Assembly (NCBI RefSeq): GCF_001667505.1
Contig: NZ_LZHZ01000049.1
Coordinates: forward strand, 1 to 64,000
DNA length: 64,000 bases
Direction: 5' to 3'
DNA from: Mycobacterium sp. ACS1612
GTDB lineage: Bacteria; Actinomycetota; Actinomycetes; Mycobacteriales; Mycobacteriaceae
The translations under genes were made by a program, and so were the position numbers. Below the pieces are notes generated by a model, which had not been told where the DNA came from, made no database searches, and worked only from the letters and a program-made list of their open reading frames with translations. How positions within the stretch are numbered: position 1 is the stretch's first letter; each line of letters begins with the position of its first letter. Positions 53,037-61,450 of this stretch are shown here, in pieces.

Positions 53037-54796
53037 TGGTTTTGACGCGCTTCGTCCGAAACCAGCTGGTTATCTTCACCATCGCGTCGATCGTCGGTGT
53101 GGCGGTAATGATTTTCACCTACATGCAGTTGCCGACCTTGCTCGGTATCGGCCACATTCAGGTGACGTTGGAACTGCCGGCCGCAGGCGGCCTCTATCGC
53201 TTTTCCAACGTGACTTACCGGGGGGTGCAGGTAGGGGAGGTGAGGGACATCAAGCTCACCGAGACCGGCGCGGAGGCGAAGATGACGCTGGGCACTTCGC
53301 CGAAGATTCCCGCGAATTTGCAGGCAAACGTCCTCAGCGTTTCCGCTGTCGGCGAGCAGTATGTGGATCTGCGTCCGCGTACCGATTCGGGCCCGTATCT
53401 GCGCAATGGCTCTGTGATCTCCGTGGACAACACTACAGTCCCGCAGCAGGTGGGTCCGATGCTGGACCAACTCAGCGCGCTTGTAGGCAGCATTCCAAAA
53501 GACCGAATCAGTGACTTGCTCGACGAGTCGTTCAAGGCCTTCAACGGCGCCGGCGACGACTTCCAATCCCTTGTCGACTCGTCGTCAAAGATCACCGGTT
53601 ACCTCAACGACGTATCTGACCAGAGTCGAGCGCTGATCGATGACAGTGGGCCACTTCTGGATTCGCAGGCCCAGACCACGGACGCGATTCGGACGTGGGC
53701 GCGCAGCTTGGCTGGAATCACGGACCAGGTCGCGCAGGATGACCCGCAGGTGCGAGCGATCCTGCAACGCGGACCTGGCTTCGCGGAGGAGGTTTCAGCG
53801 CTTCTCACTCAAATAAAGCCGACTCTGCCGGTACTGCTGGCGAACCTCACTACCCTGGGTCAGATCCTCGTCACGTATAACCCCTCGCTCGAACAACTCC
53901 TGGTGCTTCTGCCCGGGGTCATCGCGGCCCAGCAGTCATTCGGGCTTCCGAAGAACAACCCGACGGGACTGCCCCTCAGCGACTTCTCACTCACCATCGC
54001 TGATCCGAACGCATGCACGGTCGGTTTCCTGCCGCCGTCGCAGTGGCGCAACCCCGCCGACACCACCACCGTCGACACGCCGGACGGGTTGTATTGCAAA
54101 CTGCCGCAGGATTCGCCCATCGCCGTGCGTGGCGCCCGCAACTACCCCTGCATGGAGCACCCCGGAAAGCGCGCTCCCACAGTCGAACTCTGCAACGACC
54201 CCAAGGGCTATGTGCCCCTGGCGATGCGCCAGCACAGCCTCGGACCGAATCCATTCGACCCGAACCTGGTCGCGCAAGGCGTGCCGGTCGACGACCGGGT
54301 CGACTTCAACGACAGAATTCACGCACCCATCGAGGGCACGCCCCTGCCACCGGGTGCGGGCGCGCTCGGACTGCCCCCCGATCCATTGGCCGCTCCGATA
54401 GCACCCGCACCTTCGGAGCCCCCACTGCCGCCGCCCCCGCCGGGCAATTCGCTCAACGGGGTGCCGATACCGCCACCAGACGCTCCGGTGCCGATACCGC
54501 CACCAGACACTCCGGTCGCGCCGGCAGAGACTCCTGTCGCTCCCGCAGCTGGGGAGGCACCGACCGCTCCGCACGGCCCCCTGCCCGGCCCCGCGGAGGT
54601 GCCACCCTCAGACGGCGGGGTACCCGTCGCGCCAAGCGCGTTCAACGACAACGGACCTGGCGGTCCATCGGTCGCGATCGCGAGCTACGACCCCCGCACA
54701 GGGCGTTATATGAGCCCCGATGGGCGGCTTCAGCAAGTGGCGACCCCGGTTGCTGCTGCGCAACCCAAATCGTGGAAGGACCTGCTGCCGATCTGA
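53036..54796 (+). CDS. MceF-family protein with proline-rich repeat tail
   Basis: The 586-residue last Mce subunit has a membrane helix at about 10-30, VTYRGVQVGEVRDI in the MCE domain, a helical body to about 430, then a proline-rich tail of about 130 residues containing a 27-base tandem repeat (54461-54514). ATG 53036 shares a base with the mceE stop (TGATG). No mas genes follow; the next gene is on the other strand. Confidence 0.93.
   Translation: MVLTRFVRNQLVIFTIASIVGVAVMIFTYMQLPTLLGIGHIQVTLELPAAGGLYRFSNVTYRGVQVGEVRDIKLTETGAEAKMTLGTSPKIPANLQANVLSVSAVGEQYVDLRPRTDSGPYLRNGSVISVDNTTVPQQVGPMLDQLSALVGSIPKDRISDLLDESFKAFNGAGDDFQSLVDSSSKITGYLNDVSDQSRALIDDSGPLLDSQAQTTDAIRTWARSLAGITDQVAQDDPQVRAILQRGPGFAEEVSALLTQIKPTLPVLLANLTTLGQILVTYNPSLEQLLVLLPGVIAAQQSFGLPKNNPTGLPLSDFSLTIADPNACTVGFLPPSQWRNPADTTTVDTPDGLYCKLPQDSPIAVRGARNYPCMEHPGKRAPTVELCNDPKGYVPLAMRQHSLGPNPFDPNLVAQGVPVDDRVDFNDRIHAPIEGTPLPPGAGALGLPPDPLAAPIAPAPSEPPLPPPPPGNSLNGVPIPPPDAPVPIPPPDTPVAPAETPVAPAAGEAPTAPHGPLPGPAEVPPSDGGVPVAPSAFNDNGPGGPSVAIASYDPRTGRYMSPDGRLQQVATPVAAAQPKSWKDLLPI
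54461..54514. repeat. 27-base tandem repeat in mceF
   Basis: Two copies (54461-54487 and 54488-54514) differ at one base and encode VPIPPPDAP and VPIPPPDTP. It is a likely site of in-frame length variation. Confidence 0.85.
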
Positions 54797-54812
54797 TCAG
54801 CCCATGACGCGG

Positions 54813-55355
54813 CTAAGACATCAGTTCCAGTCGCACTGGCAGCTGAGTGACAACCGGCTTGTTGTAACCGCATGCGCCACTAGGGGCCAGTGTCCTTTCC
54901 CAGCCCACGATCAGGTCACGATCCTTGTTCTTCTCACTCGTCGCTGGATTCCACCCCCACAACGCGAAGTTCTGGTGAGCGGGGGCTGCGGTGCCGTCGG
55001 GGCACGGCAGCCAATTTGGGACGTCGCGGTCGATCCTCCAGGAATCACCGTTGAAGTTCAGCGCGCCGGTCCAGCCTGCGTCGCTTCTGACCTCGCCGTA
55101 GCATTCGATCGGACTAATACAATCCGAGGTCACAGAGAAGGTCTCCATCTTCGACGGCTGGTCGATGTAAACCATGGCTCCACCCGCGCCGTTCGGACCC
55201 GCGCTGGTTTGCGCCCATTCCCCGTTCGAGAACGCCCGATAGGTGCCATTGAGCGCAACTCCGTAGTCTGTGGCGTGTGCAGACGGAGCCGTACCGAGAA
55301 CTGCGACCACGGCACAGATCGCTCCAGCACCTGCGCATAGCTCAACTCCCCGCAT
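54813..55355 (-). CDS. Secreted mycobacterial protein
   Basis: The 180-residue precursor has a signal peptide ending SAHA, followed by TDYGVALNGTYRAFSNGEWA. This start is typical of a family of secreted mycobacterial proteins of unknown function. It has two cysteine pairs. ATG 55355. It is convergent with mceF with a 16-base gap. A distant relative may be at 36279. Confidence 0.85.
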   Translation of the reverse strand: MRGVELCAGAGAICAVVAVLGTAPSAHATDYGVALNGTYRAFSNGEWAQTSAGPNGAGGAMVYIDQPSKMETFSVTSDCISPIECYGEVRSDAGWTGALNFNGDSWRIDRDVPNWLPCPDGTAAPAHQNFALWGWNPATSEKNKDRDLIVGWERTLAPSGACGYNKPVVTQLPVRLELMS

Positions 55356-55434
55356 AACGTGCTAGCTTATCGCGGGGGGTAGTAATCCTCTCCGAGAGTG
55401 AGAATTTCGTTCCCGTCTGTGGGAAGATCGCACC

Positions 55435-55818
55435 GTGCGGTCCCCCGTCGCAGTGCTCGCTGCCATGCTCACGGCCGGCTCGCTGGGCTTCGCATTCCCC
55501 GCCAGGGCCGACGATCCCGCCGAATGCGACTATCCCTCCTGCACACCCGGCATCGTGCCCGGCGTCGTGCTCGGTTCCTACTGCGACAACCCCACCTACT
55601 ATGCGTTCGGCGTGACGTCGTGGGGGCGGCTGGTGTTCTGTGGTTCGCCGCGGCGTTACGAACCGAGGTGGTTCCGCTCTCCGGAGATGCACGGAGTCAA
55701 GAATGAGGGCGATTTCTGTCCCGCCATGGACGGCGAGATGGCACAGGCGCCGGACGGCCTGATCCTCACCTGTGTGGCCTACGAGGGCGCCAGCCGCTGG
55801 GTACGCGGCGATACCTAG
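55435..55818 (+). CDS. Secreted cysteine-containing protein, paralogue of the convergent gene
   Basis: The 127-residue precursor has a signal peptide (about 1-25, ending ARA) and at least seven cysteines in the mature part (ECDYPSC, GSYC, VFCGS, DFC, LTC). It ends with SRWVRGD. GTG 55435. Its stop overlaps the stop of a convergent gene that encodes the same fold. The function is unknown; disulfide-rich exported proteins of this kind are mycobacteria-specific. Confidence 0.82.
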   Translation: MRSPVAVLAAMLTAGSLGFAFPARADDPAECDYPSCTPGIVPGVVLGSYCDNPTYYAFGVTSWGRLVFCGSPRRYEPRWFRSPEMHGVKNEGDFCPAMDGEMAQAPDGLILTCVAYEGASRWVRGDT

Positions 55819-56201
55819 AAGTTCACCCAGCGCAGCGCGCCGTTGACGTCCGCACACCGCAGCGGCACACCAGGAGTGCGCAGCAGCTGTAAGTCGTTGC
55901 CCGCCAAGGGTTGCTGCGCCGTCGTGCCTGCGCGGTCGCATGGCTGCGCCACCTCACGTGTGCCGACCAACGGCCCAACCGGCACCCACATGCCCTGCGA
56001 GGCGCAGATCAGCGTTCCGCCGCTTGCGTCGAGGCCGAACACGAACGACGGTGCGGGCGTACACGGCGCGCCGGCGGCGACGCCTCGCGCGAGGTTGGGC
56101 ACGCAGTCGACGGAATCGCACGCCGCGGATGCTTCGGCGGACAGAGGCAATGCCGTCGTGATCATTCCGCATGCCACAAGCGAAGCGAGGATTCCGCGCA
56201 C
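55815..56201 (-). CDS. Secreted cysteine-containing protein, paralogue of the convergent gene
   Basis: The 128-residue precursor has signal peptide VRGILASLVACGMITTALPL with cleavage near ASA, followed by ACDSVDC, GAPC, LICAS, QPC and LRC, and ends LRWVNF. The spacing of Cys, FG, G-L-C-S, W and the final RWV matches the plus-strand neighbour, so they are paralogues in tail-to-tail orientation. GTG 56201 gives a complete signal; in-frame codons further upstream enter the P450 gene. Confidence 0.78.
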   Translation of the reverse strand: MRGILASLVACGMITTALPLSAEASAACDSVDCVPNLARGVAAGAPCTPAPSFVFGLDASGGTLICASQGMWVPVGPLVGTREVAQPCDRAGTTAQQPLAGNDLQLLRTPGVPLRCADVNGALRWVNF

Positions 56202-56211
56202 GGCTGAAAGC

Positions 56212-57492
56212 CTAACCGGCGGGGGTGAACTCGATGTTGAGTTCGGTGAGTCCGCGCAGAATGAACGTCGGCTCATAGGTGTAGTTGCGGGCGTCGATAG
56301 AGCCGTGCTCGATCTCGCTGATCTTGATGTCGGCCAGTCGGTCGAGAAGCCGCTCGATTGACACCCGGCCCTCGACGCGGGCCAGCGGGGCACCGGGGCA
56401 GGAGTGGATCCCGCGACTGAAGGCGATGTGTTCGCGGACATTCTTGCGGTCCAGTTGGAACTCGTGCGGGTTCTCGAACCGGCGGGGATCGCGGTTTGCC
56501 GCGCCGGGGCTGACCATCACCGTGGTGCCCGCAGGCACCGGAGTTTCGCCGAGAGTCGTTGTCTTGCGGGCCATTCGGAAAACACTCTTCACCGGGCTGT
56601 CCATCCGCAGGCATTCCTCGATGAAGACCGGAATGAGGCTGCGGTCCTCCCGGAGCCTGCGCTGGATGTCGGGCCGGTCGCCCAGCACCCGAAGCGCCGC
56701 GCCGAGTAGTTTCGCGGTGGTCTCCTGGCCGGCGGCGAACAGGAACGTTGCGGTGCGGACGACGTCGACCACCTCGGGCGTGGAGCCGTCGGGGTACTTG
56801 GCGGTGGCGATGGAGGTCAGCACGTCGTCGCGGGGCGATTCACGGCGATCTTCGATGTACTGCGAGAACTTCTCGTCCGCCCATGCCAACGGATTGGTCG
56901 CGATCACCTCGTGGTCCAGGGCGCCGATGTTGGTTCCTGGCTGTCCTGCTCCGAAGGATTGACGGAAGTCCTCGTGGTCGGCTTCCGGGACGCCCAGGAG
57001 ATCCGCAACCACCAAGAGGGAGAACGGCTTCGCGTATGCGGCGAGGAACTCGCAGCGACCGTCGGCGATGAACTCATCGATGTGACGATCGGCCAACCGC
57101 CACATGAAGTCTTCGTTCTCCTTGAGTCGCTTCGGCGTCAGCAGTCGAGCCAGGATCGAGCGGGCGTCGGTGTGCTGCGGCGGGTCCATCGTCACCATGT
57201 GCTCGAACATCGGGATCTGTGTGCGGTGCTTCTCGAGCTGTGCGCAGATGTCGTCACCCTCCGGGGTGAAGGGGATCGGTGTGAACGGTCCCATCACCGC
57301 GACGCAGGACGAGTAGTTCTCGGAGTCCTTGTAGACGTTGTTGGCCGCTTCCCAGCCGGTGACGGCGAGGACTCCGTTGTTGATCGGGCAGCACACGGGG
57401 TCCTTGCCGCGGATGTGGTCGTAATACGGGTGAGGGTCTGGCACCAACGAGGGATCCGTGAAGTAGTCGACATCGTCGTAATCAGTGGTCAT
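56212..57492 (-). CDS. Cytochrome P450
   Basis: The 426-residue P450 has AGQETTAK (254-261), an ExxR in EECLR, and FSRGIHSCPG with the haem Cys at about 365. It is close to the P450 at 9907 (shared PKRLKENED, EECLR, FSRG/FGRG-IHSCPGAPLAR). Ser replaces the Gly of the FGxG haem motif. ATG 57492 with GAAGGA upstream. No ferredoxin gene is adjacent. It is divergent from a TetR gene, with a palindrome between. Confidence 0.94.
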   Translation of the reverse strand: MTTDYDDVDYFTDPSLVPDPHPYYDHIRGKDPVCCPINNGVLAVTGWEAANNVYKDSENYSSCVAVMGPFTPIPFTPEGDDICAQLEKHRTQIPMFEHMVTMDPPQHTDARSILARLLTPKRLKENEDFMWRLADRHIDEFIADGRCEFLAAYAKPFSLLVVADLLGVPEADHEDFRQSFGAGQPGTNIGALDHEVIATNPLAWADEKFSQYIEDRRESPRDDVLTSIATAKYPDGSTPEVVDVVRTATFLFAAGQETTAKLLGAALRVLGDRPDIQRRLREDRSLIPVFIEECLRMDSPVKSVFRMARKTTTLGETPVPAGTTVMVSPGAANRDPRRFENPHEFQLDRKNVREHIAFSRGIHSCPGAPLARVEGRVSIERLLDRLADIKISEIEHGSIDARNYTYEPTFILRGLTELNIEFTPAG

Positions 57493-57522
57493 CTGCTTGC
57501 GTTTCCTTCCGGATCCCAAGAT

Positions 57523-57544
57523 ATGCTGAGCACCTGCTTAGCAT
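57523..57544. promoter_or_regulatory. Palindrome between P450 and TetR genes
   Basis: ATGCTGAGCA (57523-57532), spacer CC and TGCTTAGCAT (57535-57544) form a 22-base near-perfect inverted repeat; only the central G/T pair of each arm breaks it. Its place in the 131-base divergent region suggests the TetR encoded at 57624 binds here and controls both genes. Confidence 0.65.
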
Positions 57545-57623
57545 GCACGTAGAGTCACGGTCAAGGTGACACCACGGGTCGGCGGCTACCATCTGCGTGG
57601 CAGCAGCTATGAGAGGAATTGAC

Positions 57624-58262
57624 ATGGCATCGGCGCGAAGAATGGGAGCGCCGGACGCGAAGAACCGCGGCGTGCTGCTCGACGCCGCCGAGCAACTGTT
57701 GCTCGAAGAGGGCTACGGCGCGGTCACTTCCCGGCGGGTAGCCGAACGGGCCGGCCTCAAGCCGCAACTCGTGCACTACTACTTCCGCACGATGGAGGAC
57801 CTGTTCCTCGAGGTGTTCCGGCGCAGAGCGGAAGAGGGGCTCGGGGTGCTGAAGACAGCGCTGGCGTCGCCGCAACCGCTGTGGGCGCTGTGGCGGTTCA
57901 GCACGATGCCGGAGGCGACGCGACTGACGATGGAGTTCATGGGTCTGGCCAATCATCGCAAGGCATTGCGGGCCGAAATCGTCTACTACGCCGAGCGTTT
58001 CCGTGAGGAGCAGAACAAGGCCATCGCCGCAGCGTTGGAGCGTTACGGCATCGCGACCTCGGAAGTGCCGCCCGTGGTGTGGACGGTGTTCGCGACGAGC
58101 GTGTCGCAAGCGATCGTGATGGAACGGGCGCTCGGCATGTCTTCCGGTCACGAGGAAACCTTCCAGTACTGCGAACAGTGGTTACGCCGCCTCGAAGGTG
58201 AACCGCCACCGGCCGACGATCACCAGGGGCGAATCGAGCAGAGCGCGCCTTTGGGGCCCTGA
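57624..58262 (+). CDS. TetR-family regulator
   Basis: The 212-residue TetR protein has an N-terminal helix-turn-helix, LLDAAEQLLLEEGYGAVTSR, then VAERAGLKPQLVHYYFRT, and an effector-binding helical C-domain. ATG 57624 is chosen because AGAGGA lies six bases upstream; ATG 57609 is in frame. It is divergent from the P450 at 56212 and probably represses it. Its 3' end overlaps a convergent gene by 43 bases. Confidence 0.9.
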   Translation: MASARRMGAPDAKNRGVLLDAAEQLLLEEGYGAVTSRRVAERAGLKPQLVHYYFRTMEDLFLEVFRRRAEEGLGVLKTALASPQPLWALWRFSTMPEATRLTMEFMGLANHRKALRAEIVYYAERFREEQNKAIAAALERYGIATSEVPPVVWTVFATSVSQAIVMERALGMSSGHEETFQYCEQWLRRLEGEPPPADDHQGRIEQSAPLGP

Positions 58263-58645
58263 TGGGTCTTCACGACCACGCCGTCGACGGCAAGCGCGCA
58301 GTGGATGTTCGGCGTCTTGGTTGATTCCCCGCCTGTGCCCGCCACCACCATCGCCCATTGATCGGGGTTGACCAGTCCGACATCCAGATTCCACTGCTGA
58401 TTCGGCCCGACGTCGGCTTCTGCCTTGGGGCTGAACTGATATGGATTGTGGCTGTAGTCCGCCCAGTTCGGTGGGTCGGTGTCGCGGTAATAAATCACCA
58501 CACTGAATGGCTGCTCGGCCCACACCGTGTAGTGGACGTTGTGCAACGGAGGAGGCGGGGGATCGTTGTCCGCGGCCGCGGATGGCGTGCCTAGGATCAG
58601 ACACCCGGCCAGCACCGTCGCCGATAGCGCAGGCGGAAACCTCAT
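58220..58645 (-). CDS. Secreted small protein
   Basis: The 141-residue precursor has a signal peptide ending SAAA and a mature start DNDPPPPPLHNVHYTVW. The mature domain resembles exported mycobacterial proteins of unknown function with a YTVWAEQPFSVVIYYRD-type strand pattern. ATG 58645. The last 43 bases overlap the 3' end of the TetR gene on the opposite strand. Confidence 0.8.
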   Translation of the reverse strand: MRFPPALSATVLAGCLILGTPSAAADNDPPPPPLHNVHYTVWAEQPFSVVIYYRDTDPPNWADYSHNPYQFSPKAEADVGPNQQWNLDVGLVNPDQWAMVVAGTGGESTKTPNIHCALAVDGVVVKTHQGPKGALCSIRPW

Positions 58646-58702
58646 TTCCGAGATCCTAGAACCATGTTTCCGACAGCGTGCTCCGATTGGGCGATCTGGT
58701 TT

Positions 58703-59845
58703 CTACAGGCTGAGGATCGTCGCCGATGCCGTGCCGGGGGCTCCGTAGACGTGCGCCAAGCCGACGCGAGGGCCACCGGGCACCTGCCGGTCGCCTGCCT
58801 CGCCGCGCAGTTGGCGCACCAGTTCGTGCACCTGCCGCAGCCCCGAGGCGCCTATCGGCTCACCATTGGCGATCAACCCTCCGTCGGTGTTGATCGGCAG
58901 TGAGCCGTGGATCTCAGTCTCGCCGTCGGCGATCAGCTTCTCCTGATCGCCGTCTGCGCACAGCCCCGTCTCGGCCATGTGAATGACCTCGGCGCCGGCA
59001 TCGGTGTCCTGCAACTGGGCGACGTCGACGTCCTCCGGGCCGATGCCCGCGGCCTCATAGGCGGCCTTGGCTGCGAACACCGTGGGGGAGGGGTCCTCGT
59101 CGAGCGGCGCCGAGGTGGCGTGCACCTCGTAGGCGCCGAACGTGCGGGTCCGGATCTCGGTGGCCCGCACATAGACCGGCTTGTCGGTGAACTTGTGTGC
59201 GATGTCGCCGCGGCACATGATGACCGCGGCCGCGCCCTCATCGGGAGCACAGAACATGTACTGCGTCAGCGGATAGTTGAGCACCGTCGAGTTGAGGATC
59301 TCTTCCTCGGGAATAGGCTTGCGCCGGAACGCATTCGGATTCTTCTCGCCGTTGCGGAAGTTCTTCGCCGCCACCTTTGCCAGCGTCGCCTGCGAGATGC
59401 CGTGTTTGTGGATGTAGTGGTTGGCCTTCATCCCGAAGAATTTGGTGGTGACGAACTGACCGTTCTCGGCGTACCACTGCGGCAGCGCGAGCTTGGCGGG
59501 ATCGTCGGTGAACGCACCGCGCGGGTGTTTGTCGAGACCGATCGCGATGCCGATGTCGTACTTGCCCAACCGGATGGTGTCGGCGGTCTGCTGGATCGCC
59601 GACGCGGCGGTGGCGCACGCGTTGAAGACATTGGTGAACGTGATGCCCGTCAAGCCCACCAGGCGGGTCACCGCGTCGGGATTGGAGACCTCATGGCTGC
59701 CGCCGAAGCCGAACTGGATGTCCTTCCACTGGACTCCCGCGTCGGTGAGGGCAGCGTCGATCGCGTCGGCGCCCATCTCCATCGCGGTCTTGTCGAACCG
59801 TCCGAACGGGTGCAGACCCACGCCGATGATGGCGACGTCGTTCAT
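58703..59845 (-). CDS. Thiolase family protein (SCP2/Ltp type)
   Basis: The 380-residue thiolase-fold protein has FNACATAAS with the nucleophile Cys at about 86, QDTDAGAEVIH and a GEPIGASGLRQ block where GHPxGATG is usual, so the catalytic His of that loop is Glu-Pro. It forms an operon with the DUF35 protein at 59858 (12-base gap), the usual partner arrangement for Ltp-type enzymes. It could be a thiolase or a retro-aldolase. Confidence 0.9.
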   Translation of the reverse strand: MNDVAIIGVGLHPFGRFDKTAMEMGADAIDAALTDAGVQWKDIQFGFGGSHEVSNPDAVTRLVGLTGITFTNVFNACATAASAIQQTADTIRLGKYDIGIAIGLDKHPRGAFTDDPAKLALPQWYAENGQFVTTKFFGMKANHYIHKHGISQATLAKVAAKNFRNGEKNPNAFRRKPIPEEEILNSTVLNYPLTQYMFCAPDEGAAAVIMCRGDIAHKFTDKPVYVRATEIRTRTFGAYEVHATSAPLDEDPSPTVFAAKAAYEAAGIGPEDVDVAQLQDTDAGAEVIHMAETGLCADGDQEKLIADGETEIHGSLPINTDGGLIANGEPIGASGLRQVHELVRQLRGEAGDRQVPGGPRVGLAHVYGAPGTASATILSL

Positions 59846-59857
59846 GGCGTTCCTTTC

Positions 59858-60289
59858 TCAGACCGGCCGAAAGGCGAAGGTGACGACCTCGTTGCCGTCC
59901 TCGTCGGTGGTGAACGGGGTCATGGTCAGTTCGACCTCCTGGCCGAACTTCAGTTTGGCGGGGTCGTTCTCGGTGAGCCTGCCCTCGACGCGGATGACAT
60001 CGTCGAGTTGCACCAGGCCTACGCCGAACGGGACGAAGTCTTTACCGGTCGGACCCTTGTACGGCGCGCCGGGCGGGAAGCCTTGGGTGGTCCACGCGAT
60101 CAAGGTCCCGCGGCGGGGCAACAGGACCTCGGACATCTGGCCGGCACTGCACTTGGGGCAGCGTTGCTGGACGGGGAACGCGGTGGCGCCGCACTTACCG
60201 CAGGTGCTTCCGATGAGTTGGGGATTCTCGGCAGGCCAGGTCGAGATCTCCGGCGCAAGCGCTATCTGCTGTGCTGACACGTCGTTCAC
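59858..60289 (-). CDS. DUF35 zinc-ribbon/OB-fold protein
   Basis: The 143-residue DUF35 protein has a zinc ribbon CGKC and CPKC at about 30-47, followed by an OB-fold (FVPFGVGLVQLDD). It binds acyl-CoA and partners with thiolase-like enzymes. It starts at GTG 60289. An ATTCTC-N7-GAGAAC palindrome lies 17-35 bases upstream. Confidence 0.93.
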   Translation of the reverse strand: MNDVSAQQIALAPEISTWPAENPQLIGSTCGKCGATAFPVQQRCPKCSAGQMSEVLLPRRGTLIAWTTQGFPPGAPYKGPTGKDFVPFGVGLVQLDDVIRVEGRLTENDPAKLKFGQEVELTMTPFTTDEDGNEVVTFAFRPV

Positions 60290-60305
60290 GATAACCGGAA
60301 ATGAG

Positions 60306-60324
60306 ATTCTCGTCTAGAGAGAAC
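60306..60324. promoter_or_regulatory. ATTCTC-N7-GAGAAC operator before the DUF35/thiolase operon
   Basis: ATTCTC (60306-60311), spacer GTCTAGA and GAGAAC (60319-60324) form a 19-base inverted repeat. A near copy with TCTAG in the spacer is at 63863-63881. It overlaps the 3' end of the TetR gene. Confidence 0.6.
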
Positions 60325-60961
60325 ACGGGCGCGCATAGCCAACGACCAACGCCGTGATGTCACGACTGACCACCTCGGCGAAAGACCGCCCGCCGTACTT
60401 GCCCGCCGCCCAGTGGCGCGCACCTTCGCCCACGAGAGATTGCGCGACGTTCGCGACGTGCGCGCCGTCGAAGTCCAAAGGTAACTTGCCGTCCTGCTTT
60501 GCCCGCTCGAACACCTCGGCGAAGATCACTGACGTCCGCTCCAGATGATCGTGGCCGGCAAGCGCCTGCCGGTAACCCTCGAGGATCGCCTCGACGACGA
60601 GTTCGGGGGTACTGCGGCGCATGGTGTCCTCGATGCTGGCGAGCACCGCCGTGATCACCGCCGACACCTCGTACGGTTTGGCCATCATCTCGGTCGCGAC
60701 GTTGTGCGCGACATCCGTCGACAACACCCCGACTTCGAACAGCACGTCCTCCTTCCGCGGGAAATAGAAGTAGAACAACGCCTTCGACACGCCCGCGGCG
60801 CGGCAGATGTCGGCCACGGTCGTGCCCGCATACCCATTGGTGCGCCACAACGCCATCGCCGCCTGCACCAGTGACTGCTTGGTCTGGTGTGAACGCGCCT
60901 GCTGAAACGAGGCGCGGCGCTGACCTTGGTCAGCAATAGGCATCCGAGCTATCTCAGGCAT
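60314..60961 (-). CDS. TetR-family regulator
   Basis: The 215-residue protein (209 if ATG 60943 is used) has the helix-turn-helix TNGYAGTTVADICRAAGVSK followed by ALFYFYFPRKEDVL, a classic TetR pattern. The C-terminal domain is helical. It lies directly upstream of the DUF35/thiolase operon, whose operator overlaps its stop codon. It is the nearest candidate for reading the ATTCTC/GAGAAT sites. Confidence 0.9.
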   Translation of the reverse strand: MPEIARMPIADQGQRRASFQQARSHQTKQSLVQAAMALWRTNGYAGTTVADICRAAGVSKALFYFYFPRKEDVLFEVGVLSTDVAHNVATEMMAKPYEVSAVITAVLASIEDTMRRSTPELVVEAILEGYRQALAGHDHLERTSVIFAEVFERAKQDGKLPLDFDGAHVANVAQSLVGEGARHWAAGKYGGRSFAEVVSRDITALVVGYARPCSL

Positions 60962-61024
60962 GGCAATGGTTTTCCGCGGTATACATAGTTGACCCGAGTC
61001 TAACTTGTGAAATAGCCTCGCCGT

Positions 61025-61450
61025 GTGGATGCCGACAAGGAGCAGATCGCCGAGGTGCTGATCCGCTACGCCACCGGAATCGATTCCAAAGATTGGCCGC
61101 TGCTGCGCAGATGCTGGACCGAGGACGTCGATGTCGATTACGGCGAAGTCGGCCGCTACTCGGGCGCCGATGCGATCACCGACCTGATGCGGCAGCTTCA
61201 CGACGCGATGGGTCCGACGTATCACCGGCTGACCAACTTGACGATCGCGGTCGACGGTGACCGTGCGACGGCACGGTCGTACGTCCACGCTGTGCTGCAG
61301 GCGATCCCAGACGACGCGGCCAGTTGGGTTGAGGCGCTGGGACATTACGACGACGAGCTGGTCCGCACGGCCGACGGCTGGCGCATCTCGCGCCGCACGA
61401 CGAGCATCGCGCGGGTGCATGCAGGCGCCGCATCGGCAACTGGCTCATGA
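61025..61450 (+). CDS. SnoaL/NTF2-like protein
   Basis: The 141-residue protein has the NTF2-like fold: EVLIRYATGIDSKDW, LLRRCWTEDVDVDYG and a strand-rich end with GHYDDELVRTADGWRISRR. Members are isomerases, hydratases or binding proteins. It overlaps the next SDR by ATGA. GTG 61025 is the start; GTG 61023 is out of frame. It is divergent from the TetR gene. Confidence 0.9.
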   Translation: MDADKEQIAEVLIRYATGIDSKDWPLLRRCWTEDVDVDYGEVGRYSGADAITDLMRQLHDAMGPTYHRLTNLTIAVDGDRATARSYVHAVLQAIPDDAASWVEALGHYDDELVRTADGWRISRRTTSIARVHAGAASATGS

